A stretch of DNA of 64,000 nt from Geosmithia putterillii. Taxonomy: Eukaryota; Ascomycota; Sordariomycetes; Hypocreales; Bionectriaceae. Positions 45,570-56,045 of this stretch are shown here, piece after piece. How positions within the stretch are numbered: the stretch's first letter is position 1; each line of letters begins with the position of its first letter. The stretch is taken from contig FYEU01000257.1 in NCBI GenBank assembly GCA_900188575.1, forward strand, positions 62,001 through 126,000, read 5' to 3'. The notes below the pieces were generated by a model. The model was not told where the DNA came from, did not search any database, and was given only the letters and a program-made list of their open reading frames with translations. Made by a program: the position numbers and the translations under genes.

Positions 45570-46403
45570 ATGGGCAACGACGGCGGATCCATCCCTACTC
45601 GGCGAGAGCTTGTCAAGGACGCCGCTCGCGCTCCCTCTATCTCAGAGCTCAAGGCCACGGCTCTCGAGTCGCTCAGTCATGCATGGGAACACTGCGCCCT
45701 CAGCGGCGACCCTATCGATCTGGAGTCCGTTGTCTCTGACTGGCGCGGGCGCCTATACAACTACGAATGCATTCTCAATGGCCTCGTGCCCTCCGACGAC
45801 CCCGAGAACGCTACCGCTACCCCCCAGTCGATGGGTATTCGGTCGTTGCGCGACGTGGCCAAGCTCAAATTCTCCAAGAACGGCGACAAGTGGATCTGCC
45901 CCATCTCCATGAAGGAAATGGGCCCCTTGACCAAAGCTGTGTATATTGTCCCTTGCGGTCACGTCTTTGCCGAGGTTGCCATCAAAGAAATATCGGACAC
46001 AGCATGCCCCGAGTGTGCCGGGCCGTTCACAAGCGACAATGTGATTGCGATCCTGCCTACCAAACAGGAAGAGGTCGACCGCTTGATCAAAAGAAGAGAC
46101 GACCTGCGCGCTGCCGGCCAGACGCACACCTTGAAAAAGGACAAGTCGGACAAGAAGAAGCGGAAGGCGGCTGATGACAAGCCCACTGGGGAGGGTGACA
46201 GCGCCAAGCAGAAGCGTGACGATGCGCAAAACGGGTCGAATGGTGCAAGCAAGAAGAGCGACTCGCGGAGCAAGGGTACCATCAACAACCCTCTGGCAGC
46301 ATCTCTGACTGCAAAGGTTATGGCGGAGCAGGAAGAGAGGAATAAGCGGCGCAGACTGGCCTCTGGGTCAGCACCGAGGCGCGGAGCGCCTACAAAGACC
46401 TGA
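45570..46403 (+). CDS. RTF2: Replication termination factor 2
   Basis: A single exon of 277 residues. It begins MGNDGGSIPTRRELVK, the conserved start of the Rtf2 family. The middle has a RING-like fold with CPISMKEM, PCGHVFAE and CPEC, in which some metal ligands are missing compared with a true RING (C2HC2 type). The tail is basic and low-complexity. In fission yeast Rtf2 helps stabilise forks paused at replication-termination and barrier sites, and in animals it controls fork restart; it also has splicing links. It is nuclear. Divergent from TOR over 617 bases. Confidence 0.95.
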   Translation: MGNDGGSIPTRRELVKDAARAPSISELKATALESLSHAWEHCALSGDPIDLESVVSDWRGRLYNYECILNGLVPSDDPENATATPQSMGIRSLRDVAKLKFSKNGDKWICPISMKEMGPLTKAVYIVPCGHVFAEVAIKEISDTACPECAGPFTSDNVIAILPTKQEEVDRLIKRRDDLRAAGQTHTLKKDKSDKKKRKAADDKPTGEGDSAKQKRDDAQNGSNGASKKSDSRSKGTINNPLAASLTAKVMAEQEERNKRRRLASGSAPRRGAPTKT

Positions 46404-46814
46404 ACGCCCTAGTAGTATGGCAAACCTGCATCCCACGCATTCACTCGGGTTATGGACTTTTCCCCCTCCACAGAGTCATCTGTCTCCTTTGGTTCGACTT
46501 TCCGACATGCTGCTTCGCGGCGACGATTTAACAGCCCCCCGGAACGTCTGCATGCTGCATAACTATCGCGGCTGCGGCGAGATTCCATTGCCGTGTACCA
46601 GCAATGCTACTTCATCTTGATGGCAAGGTCCATAACTGGGCATAGGGCAGGTCTATCACCAGACTCCGAGCCACTTGCCTCTTCATGGCTTCCCGATATG
46701 GGACATGACGCAACTCGCTACAGCCCTGCACCGGGGGTATGCCCGAGTAAAAGCGAGTAGATTTACCCTTCTGTTGTAATTATAGGAAACATAGCAGACA
46801 TGTCCATAGACAAG
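46404..46814. other. Convergent intergenic region RTF2 / DUF6914-like gene
   Basis: About 410 bases between two 3' ends. No gene is seen. Confidence 0.5.
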
Positions 46815-47395
46815 CTAAGCGAAAACTTCTTGATTCCGAAGCATATCGTACGTCGGTCTTGGTGCCGAGTCAAGCCGCTCAGCTGTGGCATACCTGCCCG
46901 CCGCAGTCTTTTTGCCCACATAGTCACGGCCCTTCTGCTCAATCACGGTCCAATCCAGCACCGACGTCCCGACGGCTTTACCATCTTCTGCAATCCTTTC
47001 AAGAGCGTCTGCGATCCAGGATCGGCAATTCCACTCGCGCTGGCCCTGGACAAGGGGCGTCTTGCGGAAAATGTCGATGAGTCGCTTCTCGTCCACAATC
47101 TTGGCGACCAGAAGGCGACCCAGAAGAGTGTCGGCCTTTTGGATGTCGGGTAAGGCAAGTTCTTCATACAACCAGCCGGTCACCGGACGGTTCTTCGCGT
47201 GGTACTTGATACCACCCAAAGAAGATTGCTTCTCGACTTTCTCGCCAATGACAAACGCCCAGTGATATCTTTCCAGGATGGGACGGTCAGCTCCCTCTTC
47301 AATAGCCGCGAAATCATGCCTCACCTTCGCTCTTCATTCCTTGACACCCCGCTTGGGTGCAGGGCGACGTACAGCCGCTTCTTGTCCGAGACCAT
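46815..47395 (-). CDS. DUF6914-like small protein
   Basis: Two exons on the minus strand (47395-47325 and 47268-46815) encode 174 residues. Starting from the nearest downstream ATG (47324) would give an unspliced, wrong N-terminus: that region is the 56-base intron. The spliced start, DKKRLYVALHPSG then NEERRYHWAFVIGEK, matches my memory of a small, widespread fungal family of unknown function (DUF6914), in which RLYVALY and YHWAFLIGP are conserved. A second conserved area is YHAKNRPVTGWLYEE. There is no signal peptide or membrane segment. The function is not known. The family name is from memory and should be treated as probable. Confidence 0.76.
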
Positions 47396-47626
47396 CGCCA
47401 AAACGCGGCTTGCGTCTTGATTTCAGATATATCGGAGTCAAATGAACCGAGTCAGCGTTGGAGGAAAATTCTGCGCCGCCACCGATATGTATTCTGATTG
47501 ATATCTGATGCACGTAGCCGCAGGCCTCAAATGCCGCCAACAGTACGAGGACTCGACTCAATCCAGCTGCAGTCCAGTTGAAGGCTCATAGGCTACGGTT
47601 TCCACAGAGTAAGACATCATTCAATT

Positions 47627-47722
47627 GGGCGAATGGTTTAGTGGTATAATTTTCCCTTAGCATCTTCAGATCTCTTGATCTCCGCCTGGGAAAGGTCCAG
47701 GGTTCGATTCCCTGTTCGTCCA
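47627..47722 (+). tRNA. tRNA-Ala (anticodon AGC), intron-containing
   Basis: The full cloverleaf can be folded. The acceptor stem GGGCGAA pairs with TTCGTCC (47715-47721) with an A discriminator, and it includes the G3-U70 wobble pair that identifies alanine tRNAs. The anticodon stem TTCCC (47652-47656) pairs with GGGAA (47688-47692), and the loop TTAGCA gives anticodon AGC. A 24-base intron (47663-47686) lies one base 3' of the anticodon, the standard nuclear position (37/38). The TPsiC arm is CAGGG-TTCGATT-CCCTG. The A box lies in TGGTTTAGTGG and the B box is GGTTCGATTCC (47701-47711). Confidence 0.96.
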
Positions 47723-47729
47723 TTTTTTT
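47723..47729 (+). terminator. RNA polymerase III terminator of tRNA-Ala
   Basis: A run of seven T directly after the tRNA discriminator base. Confidence 0.85.
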
Positions 47730-48882
47730 GCCTTTCTTTTTTCTAATCCAGCACGACTCATGAACATCGCAAGTGGGCAGTTTCCTTTTGGGACGTTTGC
47801 CTCTTTCAATAATGAAAGTACTATTGATTGACACGCCAGCAGGGGACTTTCGGTACTGCCGTGCAATAACGAAATAGTGAATAATATAAATGAAACCCGA
47901 AACAGCCATCGCGCACCGGGCACACAAGTATTAAAAGTACCTTGGAACATTCAACAATGCGGGCGGGGCAGGAGCGTTGCGCAGCTTCCCCTTTTGTCTC
48001 CTGGGTCGGCTGTTGCCACAAGCGGCATTTGCAGAAGATAAGACCTCGCCAACTTCTCTCCTCGTACTCCGTCCATTAATATGCCAAATTCCCGAGGCGA
48101 GATGGCAGCCGTCATCGTCAGACGCCACCACGAACTCCTTCTCGTCACCTTTGCCTGCCCGGGCTGCCCCTGCTGCTGATCGTCGTCGAACGAAATCACT
48201 TAATGCCCCCGCAAAAGACCCCGGCGACCGTCTAGACTTATTAGACTCGTCTGAAGCCTGCATGCTGAAACAGTTACAAAACGAAACCAGGAGTCGCAAG
48301 TCGCACCTTTACAGCGTCCGGCAACTGCTAATGAGTCAATACTCGTAATAACACGACCAAGAGATTGCCGCCGATCAAGCGTAGGCGGTTTCTGCCCTGG
48401 CGGCCAGTGAACAGGGCTCAATACGGGGGCCGTAGGGCTGTGCTGCTCGTAGCTGCCGTTGCGGGCCATGCCGTCAGCAATGCAGAAGCGGCCATCATGA
48501 ACGAATCAGCGGCAGACTCTGCCTATTGAGACCTTTGCAATGCCAGGTACGGGTACGCGCGCCTGGCGGGAAAGGACTCGGAAGGAACTACACTGTCAGC
48601 CTGGAGATATGCCCTGTCCCCCTGTATCCTGCATGAAGGACTCGGGCTGGGGCCTGCATGAGCTGACATGGTGAAGACCGTTCGATGCCGCTGCCCGCGA
48701 TGAATGACAATCCCCCCTCCCCCCCTCTCTTCCTCCTTGGTTCTTTCTACTCGATCAATATGTCGATTTGGTAGTTGAATGCGACGGCTTTCGCGCGAGA
48801 TTTGCGACCCTATCGATACCATACGAAGCTTGCGCCTATACAACATCTTCCATTCTAAAGACGACAGCTTTGCGACAAGGCG
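47730..48882. other. Intergenic: tRNA-Ala to C2H2 regulator
   Basis: About 1.15 kb without a supported gene. A TACTCGTA motif lies at 48340-48347. Open frames such as 47931-48299 on the minus strand show no family. The last few hundred bases are the regulator's upstream region and leader. Confidence 0.45.
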
Positions 48883-51064
48883 TTGCCCACGATGGCGCAA
48901 AGGCACGATACAGCCTCGTTGGCATCGCTTGGCGCGTTGCCTCTGCGTCTGCGCAAGAGCAACGATATTGTAGCATACGAGCCCAACGGCAAACACTCTG
49001 GGTACCGAGAAGCCTCCAGTCGACCAGACTGGTCCAAGCCGTGCCCTCTCGTTGTCGACAACTACAGTCGCCTTCGCTCGCCCACTGCGTCCTCCATGGC
49101 TACGACGTGCAGTATGACCGACTCGGCGACGTCAGTGTCGTTTTCGACCATGGCGAGCCCTCTCAGCTCAGTCTTCACAGCCGAGTCGCCGGACCCTATT
49201 GCGTCGCCTCCCAAACGAATCAGCATGCATCGTCATAACGGCTCCAGTGCGACTTGCTCCACCCTCGTCAACGAAGAAGACGAATTCCCCGACTGGCGGT
49301 CCCGTTCTCCTTACAACAAAGTCGCCATGGTTGAACACACCGCCCTAGGGAAGTTGAACGGCTGGACGTGGGATGGAGCGAGAGCAGCGACCCCTAGTCG
49401 CGGTGATGACGAGACCATCGACATTGATCCTACCCCGGAGACACCGCTACCCGCACACGACGATCTGTCAGACACACAGTCCATACAGTCGGACGACTCT
49501 GTCGCCGAGGACGCAGAGGCAGTCTTGGACTTTACTCTCCAGCTCGCGTACGGACTCGAGCTGGCGAATGCACCTCCCGGGGCACATGAGCTTGCTGGCA
49601 AGTTCATTCGTGACCTGGGTCCCTTGATTTGGAAAGCATCGCCGGCTATGCAGCAGGCAGGGAACAATGGGCCCACGTCTTCAACATCTGCCAGCAACTC
49701 CGGGACTCCAGCTCAGGGTGGTGGTAGCTCGCGCCACACTGGCAAGAGGAAGAAGCAGAATGTAGGAGGCGAGCCAGGAGGCGACGATGCAGACGAGTGC
49801 AGCGATGGGGATGATAGGGCAGCTGTTTCTATCAAGAGGCAGCGCCCCAGCCCCAAAGACGAAGAGAACCTGCGGTTGAGCTGTCCCTTTAGGAAGAGGA
49901 ACCCGCAACGGTTCAACGTCAGGGATCATCACTCATGTGCTATGACGTATTTCCCCAAGTTCGCAGAGCTTCGGTATGTTCCCCTCCTTGTACCCGTCCC
50001 CCCTGAGTGTTACAAGGGCCATTTCTCCTGACATTTTGGTACAGGCAACACATTGTCAAGCAGCACAAGCGTGACGACCCGTCAGCGTTTGTATGCGGAC
50101 GTTGCAACCGTGATTTCGGGACCAGGAAAGAGCTCCGAGACCACCAGCGTCTACCCAGGGAGCAAATGTGCGAGATATCCGACCATGATGCCGAGTCCGG
50201 CATCGATGCTTCAACGTCAGTCAAGCTCCTGAGCCGCAAGAGGGCCAGTGGAACATCTGTCGAGGTACAATGGAAGGAGGTGTGGAACATTGTCTTCCCC
50301 GACGATGATGACAATCGCGTGCCCCCACACCGTAAGTCATATGGAATCAGCTTCTTCGAATAATGAGGGAAGCGAGACGCTAACACTTGACAGACTTTAC
50401 CCCCGTCATCGAGCATTTCGAACTGTCCGAATCATACCTGGCGGCGTTCGCATCACTCCATTCTTCGCTTATGGGTGCCATGTCTAACCCGGCAACCCTG
50501 GAGACGCTCGCGACTAAGTTCCACCAGTGCTTTGTGGAGTCATTTGATCGGTGCATCTACGAGGCGCAGAGCAAGCCCTACACCAACCGGAGTAGCAAGC
50601 GAACTGGCGAGCAGCAGCCATCAACAGCCATGAGCATGGTTCCCCGACAGCGGGTATCCAAGGAGCTCGCCCCCCGGCCAGACTCTGGAGTCGTCATTAC
50701 CGACGAGCTCTCTGAGGAAAGCGGCAGTGTCGCGGGAAGCAACAGCAACATGTCCATCACCAACCGAGGGTCGGCCCATTCTCTCGGGGCGCGATCGTCG
50801 TACGCGAACCTCGCCCCAGCGTCTGTGACCTCGGCCGCTATCGGGTCGGCGGCTGCCTCGTCAATGGCAATGAGTACCGGGCCTCTCGCACCAGTTGAGA
50901 ATATCCAAGACTGGGCCGCTTCTGGATATGCCTACCCGATACAGGAGTTTGGCGTCGATGCCGATATTGGCATGTCGCACGGACAAGACTGGTCGGCGTC
51001 ATTCTATAATGTGAATCCTGACGCGCCAGGATATGTTGAGCCTGATTTCTCCAAGTTCCTATAA
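48883..51064 (+). CDS. C2H2-type zinc-finger regulator
   Basis: Three exons (48883-49973, 50045-50331, 50394-51064) encode 682 residues; the second Met at 48892 (MAQRHD) is an equally good start. The junctions read LR-QHIVKQHKRD and PPH-HFTPVIEHF, in frame. The key region is residues 334-400: CPFRKRNPQRFNVRDHHSC then F..LRQHIVKQH, and CGRCNRDFGTRKELRDHQ, an unusual pair of C2H2-like fingers in which the first has a long C..C spacing. This finger pair is typical of a large fungal family of unknown regulators. Outside it the protein is Ser/Thr-rich with a Lys/Arg patch (GKRKKQ), a likely nuclear signal. Most likely a DNA-binding nuclear protein; targets are unknown. Confidence 0.84.
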
Positions 51065-51481
51065 GGGAAACGAATGAAATCAAGAGTATGACTGTAATTA
51101 TCGAGGGCGTTTGGTTCAATGGGTTTGGCTCGGGCGTTTTTATAGTAGGAACTGGGAGTTCCTGGGATCTGTTTAATTGTATATCAATGTAGTAGTAGTA
51201 ATTTCCACAGGCGACGTATCAAGCCACAAGAGGCTTTTGGTCTCTGTTTTTATACAAACTACAATTGTTCATCCACGTTCCTGCGTCATTTTCGCTGTTG
51301 CCCCATCGGGAGGATGGTGATGATAAAGCCATGATGCCATCAATGACCCACCGTTGCCACCCTACATTGTACTTGAAAGCTCCGGCCCCGCATAACATCA
51401 AGCTCCCAGAAACATCATCCAGGTCGGCTCAAAGCAATCTGATTGACAAACACATCTGATACCCTCACAGACACAAACACC
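51065..51481. promoter_or_regulatory. Upstream region of aldo-keto reductase with GATA sites
   Basis: 417 bases. HGATAR cores include TGATAA at 51320-51325 and, on the minus strand, CGATAA near 51098. A TAG microsatellite lies near 51190-51203. No gene is seen. Confidence 0.35.
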
Positions 51482-52589
51482 ATGGCTCCCTCTTTCCCGC
51501 CGCTGCTGGCCTCCACGGTCAAGGTGAGTTTGACTCCCATGTGCAGTGATGCATCATTGGACACTTGATTAAATGGAAGCTAATCGTGTCCCCCCACCAG
51601 CTCTCCAACGGGCTCACGATCCCCCAGGTCCAACTAGGTCTGTACATGATGTCCGGGTCGGAGGCCAAATCATCCGTGCGATGGGCCCTCGCCTCTGGCT
51701 ACCGTGGCTTCGACTGCGCGCAAATGTACGATAACGAGGCCGAGGCCGGCGGGGCCATCACCAAGTTCCTCGGCAGCGCAGCCGAGAATGTCACGGGTCT
51801 GAAGCGCACCGACATATTCTACACGTCCAAGCTGGCGAGCAGCAGCACGTCGTACGACGTGGTGCGCAAGTCCATCAAGCGCTCCGTCGACGTCTGCGGT
51901 CTGGGCTACATTGACCTGTTTCTGCTGCACAGCCCGTACGGCGGGAAGAAGGCCCGTCTCGAGAGCTGGAGGGCCGTCGAGGATGCCATCGACGCGGGCG
52001 AGGTGAGGATGGGTGGTGTGAGCAACTATGGCGTCAAGCATGTAGGTCTTTTGCATTCCATCCATTGTTTTGACCTCTTCTTGTGTGAGTGAGCGTAGGC
52101 GTGAGCATGAGCTGACTGTCTGTCTTTCTGCGTGAGTCTAGATTGAAGAACTCGTCGGCTCAAACCCCCGCATCGCCCCCGTCATCAACCAGATCGAAGT
52201 CCACCCGTTCAACACGCAGACTGCCATCCGAGAGACGTGCGCCAAGCACGGCATCGTCATCGAGGCATACGCCCCGCTCGCCAGGGCCATGAGGATGCGC
52301 CACCCGACCATTGTCCAGCTCGCCGACAAGTACAAGTGCAGCCCCGCCCAGATCTTTGTCCGCTGGTCGCTGCAGAAGGATTTCGTCACCCTGCCCAAGA
52401 GCGTCCAAAAGGAGAGGCTAATTGAGAATGCGAGCGTCGACTGGTTCGAGATCTCAAAGGAGGACATCGCTGTCCTGGACGGTCTGGACGAGAAGCTCGT
52501 CACCGACTGGTACGTCTGCTCACCACCCTCATATCACCATTCCCAGTCCGCTGACTATCCGTTGTAGGGACCCTACCAATGCTCCGTAA
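51482..52589 (+). CDS. Aldo-keto reductase
   Basis: Four exons (51482-51523, 51601-52041, 52142-52509, 52568-52589) encode 290 residues. The last exon is only seven codons plus a split one; ignoring it would misplace the end. The catalytic tetrad of the AKR family is complete: Asp52 and Tyr57 (FDCAQMYDNE), Lys91 (FYTSKL) and His124 (LFLLHSPYG). A NADPH-site signature appears later (LPKSVQKERLIENA). The enzyme should reduce aldehydes or ketones to alcohols with NADPH, in the cytosol; the substrate is not visible. It lies directly upstream of the D-amino-acid oxidase on the same strand, 242 bases apart. Confidence 0.94.
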
Positions 52590-52747
52590 TCCATAAGCAT
52601 ACTAGAACTCGTACTTGTAAATAAATTCAGAAGTATCTTCCAATATACGCTTCCGTTCGTTGCCTTCTGCTCGGGTTGCTCCGTCGCGCCGATCTCGGCC
52701 GGGGCCGATAGTGGGGTAGATACATCAATCACCGACGGGCGACGCAA

Positions 52748-52757
52748 TGATAGATAA
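52748..52757 (+). promoter_or_regulatory. Double GATA site upstream of D-amino-acid oxidase
   Basis: TGATAGATAA holds two overlapping HGATAR cores (TGATAG and AGATAA), 75 bases before the start codon. This fits the AreA/Nit2 nitrogen-control GATA factors. Inferred from consensus. Confidence 0.5.
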
Positions 52758-52831
52758 CGTTCGTCTTCTGCATCCGCACACATTCTCGGTTTCTATCGAT
52801 TCAACCCATCTTGTCAATTAATAATACCACA

Positions 52832-54078
52832 ATGCCAGAATCGAGCATCGTAGTAATCGGGTAAGACATCTGTACCACCGCATATCCATCTACGCAGCTG
52901 ACACACGCCTCTTCAGCGCTGGCGTCATCGGCCTCTCATGCGCCGTCCGCCTCCAGACACTCTTCCCGCAGCACGAAATCCTCCTCGTGGCGCGCGAATG
53001 GCCCTCGCCGCACGGAATCCCGCCACCCCACTCACCTGACTATGCATCCATGTGGGCGGGGGCGCATGTACGTCCCATACCCGGCACCACACCCCAGCTT
53101 CGCCGCGAGGCAGGTTGGCTCAAAGCCACGGCGGTTCACTTCGACCGCATCGTGCGGGACGAGCCGGGGGCGGGAGTCACGCGTGCGGAGGGACTCGAGT
53201 TCTTCGAGACCTTTCCGGCAGAGTACCAGGGCCAGACTGCCGCGTCGTTTGAAGAGGCGTCCAGCCTGAAAGGGTACAGGATCCTGAACAAGGGCGACTT
53301 ACCGACAGACGGCGTGGTATTTGGCGTCTCGTACTCGACGTTTTGCGTTAACCCGCATGTGTACTGTGCGGATCTTCTGCGTAGGTTTATCCTGGCTGGG
53401 GGACAGACGCTGCGGCGTGATCTGCGGTGTGAGCGGGAGGCGTACAGCCTACGAAGGGACGTCGGGATCGTCATCAATGCTAGTGGTGTGGGATTCGGCG
53501 ATGTAAAATCATTTCCCACAAGAGGTACGTCTCCTCTTCAATTTTATACGTTCTCCGTCATTTGATTAGTCCTGACCTTTCCAGGCCAAGTCGTCCTCAC
53601 CAACAGCGACGCGACTAAGACGATAACCCGGCAAAACAATGATGGCACGTGGTCCTTCATCGTCCCGCGCTTCTTCCACGGCGGCGCCATCGTTGGCGGT
53701 ACTAAAGAGCCCGACAACTGGCAGGCTGAGGCTGACCCGGAAACGCGGCGGAAGGTCCTTGACCGAGCAGCGTCTATTCTACCCTTTGCCAAGGACGCAC
53801 AGAAAGGTACCCGCGAGGCCAAGAGCACGGAGCTTCGTGTCCTTGCGGACGTGGTTGGCCGCCGTCCCACAAGACAGGGCGGTCCACGGGTCGAGATTGT
53901 CGAAGAGAATCTGTCGCAGCAGGATGATTCGTCTGCTAAAGGCTACTTTATACACGCCTATGGCGTTGGGGGACGTGGCTTCGAGATGAGCTGGGGCATC
54001 GCTGAGGAGGTGGCCCAGATGGCTCAGGAAGCCTCGACGAACGCTTGGTCGAAGTCCGGCCGTCGCGAAAAGCTATAA
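52832..54078 (+). CDS. D-amino-acid oxidase
   Basis: Three exons (52832-52860, 52917-53524, 53585-54078) encode 376 residues. The Rossmann FAD motif IGAGVIG (Gly10, Gly12, Gly15) is split by the first intron, so a start taken inside exon 2 would destroy it. Further DAAO landmarks are YASMWAGAHVRPIPG (flavin region), INASGVG, VPR with Arg241 (candidate carboxylate-binding arginine), and YGVGGRGFEMSWG near the end. The enzyme oxidises D-amino acids to keto acids, ammonia and peroxide, usually in peroxisomes. The C-terminus is REKL: a type 1 signal would prefer S/A/C at the -3 position, so peroxisomal import is uncertain. It sits between an aldo-keto reductase and a Dal5-type transporter, with a GATA double site upstream. 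Confidence 0.94.
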
Positions 54079-54299
54079 TAAGAAGCTGTAACAGACCTGA
54101 AAAGGGTTGGAAGAGGCAGAGGTGACATAGCAGATTGAAGATTAAAAAAATCGTATTCCTAAAGTAGGAAGCTAAATGTAGGCATACTCATAAGACGCTT
54201 TACCTCCAGGGTATGGGGGGTATCCAAAAGAAATCAAGGCATATATATAAGTAAAAAAGTCCCAAAGTGAAAGGTAAAAGGGCGAAAGTCATAGGGGTA

Positions 54300-56045
54300 T
54301 CATGGGCGCCAGTGGAACCCAGGGTGCTTCCAATCGAGGTCTTCAATCTGCTGCTGCGTCAAACCAGACAGCTCCGCATCCGCGTCACGCTGGCTGCGTT
54401 TCCTGTTGTCCTTCTTCATCCAAAAGAGGGTGAGGGTGCTCAGGACAAGGATAGATCCCGAGGTGGCAAGGTTGAGACCGTTGCCAATGTGGTAGTCGGG
54501 GGAGTCCCATGGCAGGAAAGCCCAGCAGCTGATGAGACCGCCAATGTTGCCAAACATGACGTTCACGCCGATGGCAGCGCTGCGAGCCGTGTCGCTGACG
54601 ACATTTGCCGAGACTTGGGCATTTGTGAGGGGAGCCATGCAAAAGGCCGACGAGGCGATAAGGAATGTGGCACCGTAGCGGACCTGGTGGTCCTCTGAAC
54701 CGAGGAACATGCAATAGCCGATCATGATCATGGGGGCAGACAGAATGAAGAAGATCTGGCGGCGGTCGAGGCGCCAGCTCATCCACGGGAACAAGACGGT
54801 GAAGAAGGCGCCAACAATGTAAGGAGGGACCGTGTACAGCTGCAGACGGACCGTCGAGGCGTCCGAGTAGATGCTGCTGACAATGGTCGGGAGAAAGAAG
54901 GCGAGACCCTGGACGGTGACGTTGTTAAGGAGGAAAATGACTGAGGTGCTCAACGTGACCGGCGACATGATGCCGCGGCACAGCTTAGTCTTGTCAATCT
55001 TGTCCAGGACAACCGAAGCGCCGACGCGCTCCGACTTGACACGAGCAATGGCCAGCCTTTTCTCCTCAGCTGTCAGCCAACGAGCCGTCTCGGGGCGATC
55101 CGTCAGGGTAAAGAAGCCGACAAGGCCGAGTCCTGCTGTGATGATGCCCTCCACGGCAAAAATCATGCGCCACGAATGCAGACCACCAAAGTGGTCAAGG
55201 GACAGGATGGCTGAGGCCAGTAGACCACCAAAGGCACCAGCCAGGGGCGACATGACGATGTAGAGAGACAGGCGGAAGGCCAGCTCGGCCCGTCGGTACC
55301 AGCGAGACATATAGTAGGCGATTCCGGGCATCATGCCGGCTTCGAAGATTCCGAGGAGGAAGCGGACGCCCGACATCTGGGGCGTGGTGTGGACCCAGGC
55401 AGTACCCAGCGATGTGATTCCAAACAGCAAGGTGGTCAGAGGGATGAACCACCCGGGTCCCATCCACTTGCAGCACAGGTTGGAGGGGATTTCGAATAGG
55501 ATGTAAGAGACGTAGAAGACGGAGATGACGGCGTTGTAATCATATCCCGACATTCCGAGATCGTCGCTCATACCCGCAATCTTGGCGTTTCCTGATCCAC
55601 CCGAGACAGTATTAGCCAGCGTGCATGGGCATTGACACTCTCGCGAGTGGGGTATCAGACGATTCAATCTTACCGATATTCGCGCGGTCAATGAAGCAGA
55701 AGAGGTAAAGAATCGAGACGGTAGGCACAATCATCAAGTCAATCTTGTTGCGCAGCCTCCTCTCGGCAGCCGGGTCAAATGTGAGAAGGGACTGGCCGAA
55801 TCTGGTGGCGGAAATGGCGATGGTTAGCTATGAATGGACATATCGACTAATGCGTGTCGCTCCCACACATCTGCCAACGAATCTTGGCGTTTCGGCAGAT
55901 GTTCCCTGTCAATAACGGTAGAGCATGTTGTCACTCACTTGTCAGTGGCTACCTGGCCTGTCTCAACCACGGTGTTGTCGAGTGACGACTCGTCTGAGGA
56001 GACGGCATTGTCGTTGACATTGTCGTCAACGCTGTTGAAGCCCAT
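54300..56045 (-). CDS. Dal5/Tna1-type MFS transporter (anion:cation symporter family)
   Basis: Three exons on the minus strand (56045-55939, 55801-55674, 55591-54300) encode 508 residues. Exon 2 gives the NKIDLMIVPTVSILYLFCFIDRANIGNAKIAGM segment typical of the family (TM1; quoted in parts: IDRANIG joins NAKIAG across the second intron). The loop after it has the LGMSGYDYN motif, and GIFEAGMMPG and RWYRR are also hallmarks. About twelve hydrophobic segments are present. Relatives carry allantoate, nicotinate, pantothenate, dipeptides and other carboxylates; the substrate here is unknown. It converges on the D-amino-acid oxidase with 221 bases between stops. HGATAR sites upstream (TGATAA at 56173-56178) match nitrogen control. 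Confidence 0.92.

Noticed and set aside
47931..48299. 122-codon minus-strand open frame near the tRNA
   Set aside because: No motif, splice continuation or homologue recognised.
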